Assembly: GCA_018266105.1 (NCBI GenBank)
Contig: JAFEBA010000117.1
Location: 1-35,589 of the forward strand
Length of the DNA: 35,589 nt
Direction: 5' to 3'
Source: a bacterium
Lineage (GTDB): Bacteria; Vulcanimicrobiota; Xenobia; Xenobiales; JADMJV01
Shown here one piece after another: positions 32,300-35,589 of this stretch. The position numbers and the translations under genes were made by a program. Numbering within the stretch: position 1 is the first letter of the stretch; every line of letters starts with the position of its first letter. The notes below the pieces were generated by a model, which made no database searches, was not told the origin of the DNA, and worked only from the letters and a program-made list of their open reading frames with translations.

Positions 32300-34588
32300 A
32301 TGAGACGGCATAAAGGCGTCGCCTTGATCACGGTATTGCTGACGGCAGCCGTGCTGGCCATGCTCTCCACCGCCCTGGTGTGCATGAACCGCAATGGACT
32401 CCTCTCGCTGGGAGAGTATGAGAACCGGGCCCGCGCCATGCAAGCCTGTTACGCCGGCCTGGACTACGCCCGAGCTCGGTTACAGCAGGACTCAACCTGG
32501 TCACGAACAGCCTTCGCGGCCGCCCACAAAGTGCTCGACCTGCCTCAAGTCGTGGTGCAGGAGAGTGGCCAGACGGTGGACGCCAACCAGGCCGAGGGCG
32601 AACTCCCTCTGGAAGACTCCAAGTTTCAGCTGCGGGTGGAAAACAACCTGGGGAATCGCTATTCTGTGCCAGCGCCGGCCTGGAGCCGCAGCCAGATGAC
32701 CATTCCGCCGCGATGCGCGCTGGTGGCCATTGACGGTCTCAGTGGGGGAAGCCGACGGCGCATCGAGGTGATTCTCTGTCATAAAGTGGGGGTTGGAGTC
32801 GGCATCTTTGCCGGGAAAGACCTGGGCATCAGCCTGGCCGATGGCGCCGCCGACAAAGCTCTGACTTTCTCCAGCACGCTTCCCCGCGGCAACCACGTCA
32901 ACGTCAATGAAAACGTGCTGCTGCCCTCAACTTCGAAGGTGGACTTTGGAACCCAGGCCGCGCGCGGACGCATCCAGTCCGGCGGGGACACCAAAGTCAA
33001 CTCCAGCTTTGGCTTTGCGACCGATGGTAGCATCGACCAATCCACCATTTCCGGGGCCAGCCTGGCGGCCGACCCACTGTTGACCCAACAGGCCTCCACG
33101 GAGATGAAAACGTCGATCAACACCAATTCGCCGCCCAGTCCCCCTCGTTTCAAGCCGGACCAGCTAAAGCAACCGAGCTCCTCATCCAATCTTCCAGCCG
33201 GAACCTATCGTTTTACCAGCCACGACACCGTGACTTTTACTCCATCCAACGGCGGCTCCTCAACCCAATACGTAAATCAAATTCCCGTCGGCGATAAAGT
33301 GGTGCGCCTGGGCGAGTATCGCTTCATGCCCGAGGGCGACATCAAGGTGGACGGTAATTTAACCCTGGTAGGTCAACAGACCAAGTTGGAGGCCAGCGGA
33401 GACCGCATGGTCTCCACATCTGTAACCACGCCTATGCCGGTCAGCCTGGCAGTGGGCTACGGAACCAATGGCCTACCCCTGGCGGTCGATGACCTGGGAA
33501 ATCCAAACGTGACCAAGACTCGTTTCACAGTCTCGGGCAACTTGAAGGTGGAAGGAGACATGGTCGGTAACGGGCAGTTGTTTGTGCAAAAAAGGAACGG
33601 AACCGGCGGCACCTTAACCGTGGAAGGCAATAGCCGGCTATCGGCCACGCGCACGGACGGAATGGCGGTGGTGGTCGAGGACTCAGTCCACTTTAAGGAC
33701 GTCAACGCTCTGGCCCCTGTTCAGCCTTTTGCCATGGGCACCAACGAATTCGACCTCTACGCCTCAGCCCTGAACCTGAACGCAGGCCCCCCCTACTATT
33801 CCCAGTCCCAAAAGGACACCCTCAAGAACTGGCAGAGCCAGGGACCGAGTGCCCTTGCGGCCGTGATCGGCTCCGATGACCTTCCCGGAGCCACGGTTCG
33901 TGGGCGAATTATCGGGAACTACACCTCAGTGCTGAACGACATTCTGAGCCAGGGCAACCGCAACGCTCAACTGATTGGGACTCAGGTCGTCGTGGCTCAA
34001 GGCGACCCTGGCTCCTCCTTTATCGCTACTCTCTCGGCCAAACAACTCATCACTGATTACATTCAACAAGTGGTCAGCTCCCAGGGTAATATGACCCTGG
34101 GCACGCACACCCGGGTGCGAGAGTTTATCAAGTCGGTGGAACGCGGGGCACCCAACCCCGCTCTGCTTTCGGTCTGGTTTCAAGCCGCTCCGGTGGCTGG
34201 ACTGAGCTCGACCGGCCTCAACGACGTCAGTTACAACTCTTACAGCACCTCGATCCAAAGCCTGGTCGGCAATCAAATCTCGGCCTACAACCAGGACGCC
34301 CGACTCCACGGCAAAACGTTGCAACAGTACATCAGTTCCTCCAACGGCTACAGCGACTCACAACGCTTTGATTTTATCTTCGGCGGGCTGCTCTACGCGC
34401 AGAAAAACATCTACGCCCATATGGCCAATCGATTCAACCTGCTGGGCACCATGATCAGCGCGGAAGGTTCGGTCGGATTTGACCACCTGTCAGGCGGCCA
34501 GGTGGTCTATGACCCCAATTCATTTGAGGATCAGTTCGACCTCAGCAAGGTGGGTCTGAGCCCGACCTTTTTCTGGATGGCTCCCTGA
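32300..34588 (+). CDS. Large GspK/PilX-like minor pseudopilin
   Basis: This 762-aa protein begins MRRHKGVALITVLLTAAVLAML, where Gly6-Val7 resembles a prepilin cleavage site. The +5 Glu is replaced by Thr, as in GspK-type pseudopilins, which lack it. ARAMQACYAGLDYARARLQ matches the PilX/GspK N-terminal helix. The long remainder is Gly/Ser/Thr-rich and beta-strand-rich, with repeated GNLKVEGD/GNLTLVGQ-like strands, and is unusually large for the family. ATG 32300 was chosen over TTG 32285 because GGGGG precedes it by eight bases. It would sit at the tip of a pseudopilus. The next gene starts one base after its stop. Confidence 0.75.
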   Translation: MRRHKGVALITVLLTAAVLAMLSTALVCMNRNGLLSLGEYENRARAMQACYAGLDYARARLQQDSTWSRTAFAAAHKVLDLPQVVVQESGQTVDANQAEGELPLEDSKFQLRVENNLGNRYSVPAPAWSRSQMTIPPRCALVAIDGLSGGSRRRIEVILCHKVGVGVGIFAGKDLGISLADGAADKALTFSSTLPRGNHVNVNENVLLPSTSKVDFGTQAARGRIQSGGDTKVNSSFGFATDGSIDQSTISGASLAADPLLTQQASTEMKTSINTNSPPSPPRFKPDQLKQPSSSSNLPAGTYRFTSHDTVTFTPSNGGSSTQYVNQIPVGDKVVRLGEYRFMPEGDIKVDGNLTLVGQQTKLEASGDRMVSTSVTTPMPVSLAVGYGTNGLPLAVDDLGNPNVTKTRFTVSGNLKVEGDMVGNGQLFVQKRNGTGGTLTVEGNSRLSATRTDGMAVVVEDSVHFKDVNALAPVQPFAMGTNEFDLYASALNLNAGPPYYSQSQKDTLKNWQSQGPSALAAVIGSDDLPGATVRGRIIGNYTSVLNDILSQGNRNAQLIGTQVVVAQGDPGSSFIATLSAKQLITDYIQQVVSSQGNMTLGTHTRVREFIKSVERGAPNPALLSVWFQAAPVAGLSSTGLNDVSYNSYSTSIQSLVGNQISAYNQDARLHGKTLQQYISSSNGYSDSQRFDFIFGGLLYAQKNIYAHMANRFNLLGTMISAEGSVGFDHLSGGQVVYDPNSFEDQFDLSKVGLSPTFFWMAP

Positions 34589-34589
34589 A

Positions 34590-34976
34590 TTGGGCACTGG
34601 TCGACGCGGGATGACCTTAATGGAAGCGGTTCTGGCACTGGCATTGCTGGCCATCGTGCTGGTCTCCGTGTCGGGACTCTTCCTCAAACTGCTGGGGGGC
34701 TCGCAAAAATCCAGTGACCTGACCGCGGGGGCCATGCTGGCCGAGACAATTCTTCAAAAGCACAGTATCGGTCCGGACTTTCTTTCCTACGCCAATCAAC
34801 TCCAGGTCCTCTATAACCGCGACGGCTCCCAGGCTGAAGAATTTACCTATCAGGTCACCTGCACTCGAGTGCAGAGCAATCTATATTATGTAGACGTCCA
34901 GGTCTCCTGGAGTGGCGGCAGTCGCGCGGGTCAAGGCCGATTGAGCACACGTCTGGGTCGGCTGGCCAGTCCTTGA
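34590..34976 (+). CDS. Minor pseudopilin, GspI/PilV-like
   Basis: This 128-aa protein has a class III signal peptide: RRG|MTLMEAVLALALLA, with Glu at +5 and a hydrophobic helix to about residue 34. Prepilin peptidase would cut after Gly7. The C-terminal globular part (~90 residues) has no recognisable motif and one Cys. A TTG start is inferred one base after the previous stop. The stop overlaps the next gene (TTGA). The position between a GspK-like and a GspJ-like gene fits a GspI or PilV role. Confidence 0.8.
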   Translation: MGTGRRGMTLMEAVLALALLAIVLVSVSGLFLKLLGGSQKSSDLTAGAMLAETILQKHSIGPDFLSYANQLQVLYNRDGSQAEEFTYQVTCTRVQSNLYYVDVQVSWSGGSRAGQGRLSTRLGRLASP

Positions 34977-35589
34977 AGGCTCGCGGGTTCAGTCTGCTTG
35001 AAGTGGCAGTCACCTTAACACTTCTGTTTGTGGGACTTTGGGCCACTTTTGCCCTCTTTGAGCGAGGCACCCGTGCATTCTCGGTGGGAGGTGCTCAGAA
35101 CGACCTGGCCTCCGACGCTCGGCGCAGCCTGCTGGCCATTATGAGCGATGTGCGGTTAGCTGATGCGGACACCCTATCGGTAGACGATAGTCGGAGCTGC
35201 GCCGACGAAAGCGGCCACTCCGTCCAACGCGATGCCTTCTGTCTGGCCACACTCTCTCGTTGGGACAAGCCTGAAAATTTCAATCAGGTCCAGGCCGGGA
35301 TTTACTGGGACACCTATACAGTGGTCTATGCCACCCGCAAACCCAAAGGCTGCTTGGTGCGCCAGAACTATCGACCAGCCGGCAGCCCCTATCTCTCCAC
35401 CATGCCAGGCTTCCCGGGGCCAAGTTTTCTGGATGATAATCCTCGAAACAATCCGGGCGCGACCAGCACCCGGGTGCTCTGCTCAGCAGTCCAGGAGTTT
35501 CAGGCGACCTTCAATGAGGACGACAAAACTCTGGAGGTCAGCCTGCAGCTGGTGGAACGGGGCGGCAAAAAAACGGGCGGGCGCAGACT
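34973..35589 (+). CDS. Minor pseudopilin, GspJ/PilW-like (3'-truncated by window edge)
   Basis: The frame is open from TTG 34973 to the end of the window (205 codons visible). It overlaps the previous stop as TTGA. The N-terminus KARG|FSLLEVAVTLTLLFV is a standard prepilin signal (Gly-Phe cleavage, Glu at +5). RRSLLAIMSDVRLADAD near 50-65 resembles the extended helix of GspJ/PilW proteins, and the following region contains several Cys. It completes a GspK-I-J-like set of minor pseudopilins. The real length and C-terminus lie outside the window. Confidence 0.82.
   Translation, partial: MKARGFSLLEVAVTLTLLFVGLWATFALFERGTRAFSVGGAQNDLASDARRSLLAIMSDVRLADADTLSVDDSRSCADESGHSVQRDAFCLATLSRWDKPENFNQVQAGIYWDTYTVVYATRKPKGCLVRQNYRPAGSPYLSTMPGFPGPSFLDDNPRNNPGATSTRVLCSAVQEFQATFNEDDKTLEVSLQLVERGGKKTGGRR

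Noticed and set aside
1..35589. tRNA, rRNA, CRISPR, insertion sequence or prophage
   Set aside because: No cloverleaf, repeat-spacer pattern, transposase motif or terminal inverted repeat was seen on either strand by eye; a scan with tRNA and repeat finders would settle it.

Overview
The window is a GC-rich, densely packed chromosomal segment of a diderm bacterium. An outer membrane is implied by a TolC-type channel, an RND pump with its adaptor lipoprotein, an Omp85-type barrel and type II/IV pseudopilins. The gene order gap-pgk-tpiA-secG, an OSBS/NSAR enolase of the Firmicutes type, a WD40-fused eukaryotic-like kinase and many GTG/TTG starts do not fit a typical proteobacterium. They would suit a deep-branching diderm on the Terrabacteria side (an Eremiobacterota/Xenobia or Armatimonadota-like lineage), but that placement is only a guess. 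No rRNA, tRNA, CRISPR array, transposase or phage gene is visible, and no gene-free stretch exceeds about 150 bases.

Region 1 (1-5314, +): the 3' part of gyrB, gyrA, and a response regulator whose GTG start overlaps the gyrA stop. GyrA carries Leu at position 83 (E. coli numbering) and an acidic insert in its C-terminal pinwheel. Region 2 (5354-9168): a small two-helix membrane protein, a convergent methyltransferase, a glycine-rich membrane protein, then a GNAT acyltransferase coupled to an OSBS/NSAR-family enolase. The last two are a plausible pair for N-succinyl amino acid metabolism, possibly D-amino-acid salvage.

Region 3 (9192-14034, - strand): gap, an intrinsic terminator, pgk, tpiA, secG, a Cys/Met PLP enzyme and a 64-aa protein. 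This joins lower glycolysis, a translocase subunit and sulfur amino acid metabolism in one transcription direction. Region 4 (14124-16653, +): a cysteine desulfurase, a tiny ORF, a PGRP-like amidase and a secreted protein with Ca-binding-like loops. Region 5 (16666-23824, - strand): a YkgJ-type cysteine-cluster protein, then an adaptor, HME-type RND pump and TolC channel in overlapping order, forming one tripartite metal-efflux system.

Region 6 (23900-28018): an atypical compact subtilase facing, and overlapping, a WD40 protein kinase that follows an Omp85-like barrel. Region 7 (28106-35589, +): a UvrD-type helicase with a C-terminal Fe-S PD-(D/E)XK nuclease, an aspartyl/asparaginyl beta-hydroxylase, and four pilin-like genes (one without a prepilin site; then GspK/PilX-, GspI/PilV- and GspJ/PilW-like), the last running off the window. 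Several of these genes overlap by four bases, so the run looks like one translationally coupled operon.

Two regulatory themes recur. Short stop/start overlaps (GTGA, ATGA, TTGA) link many genes, and strong hairpins sit on or beside several start codons that lack a well-placed Shine-Dalgarno.
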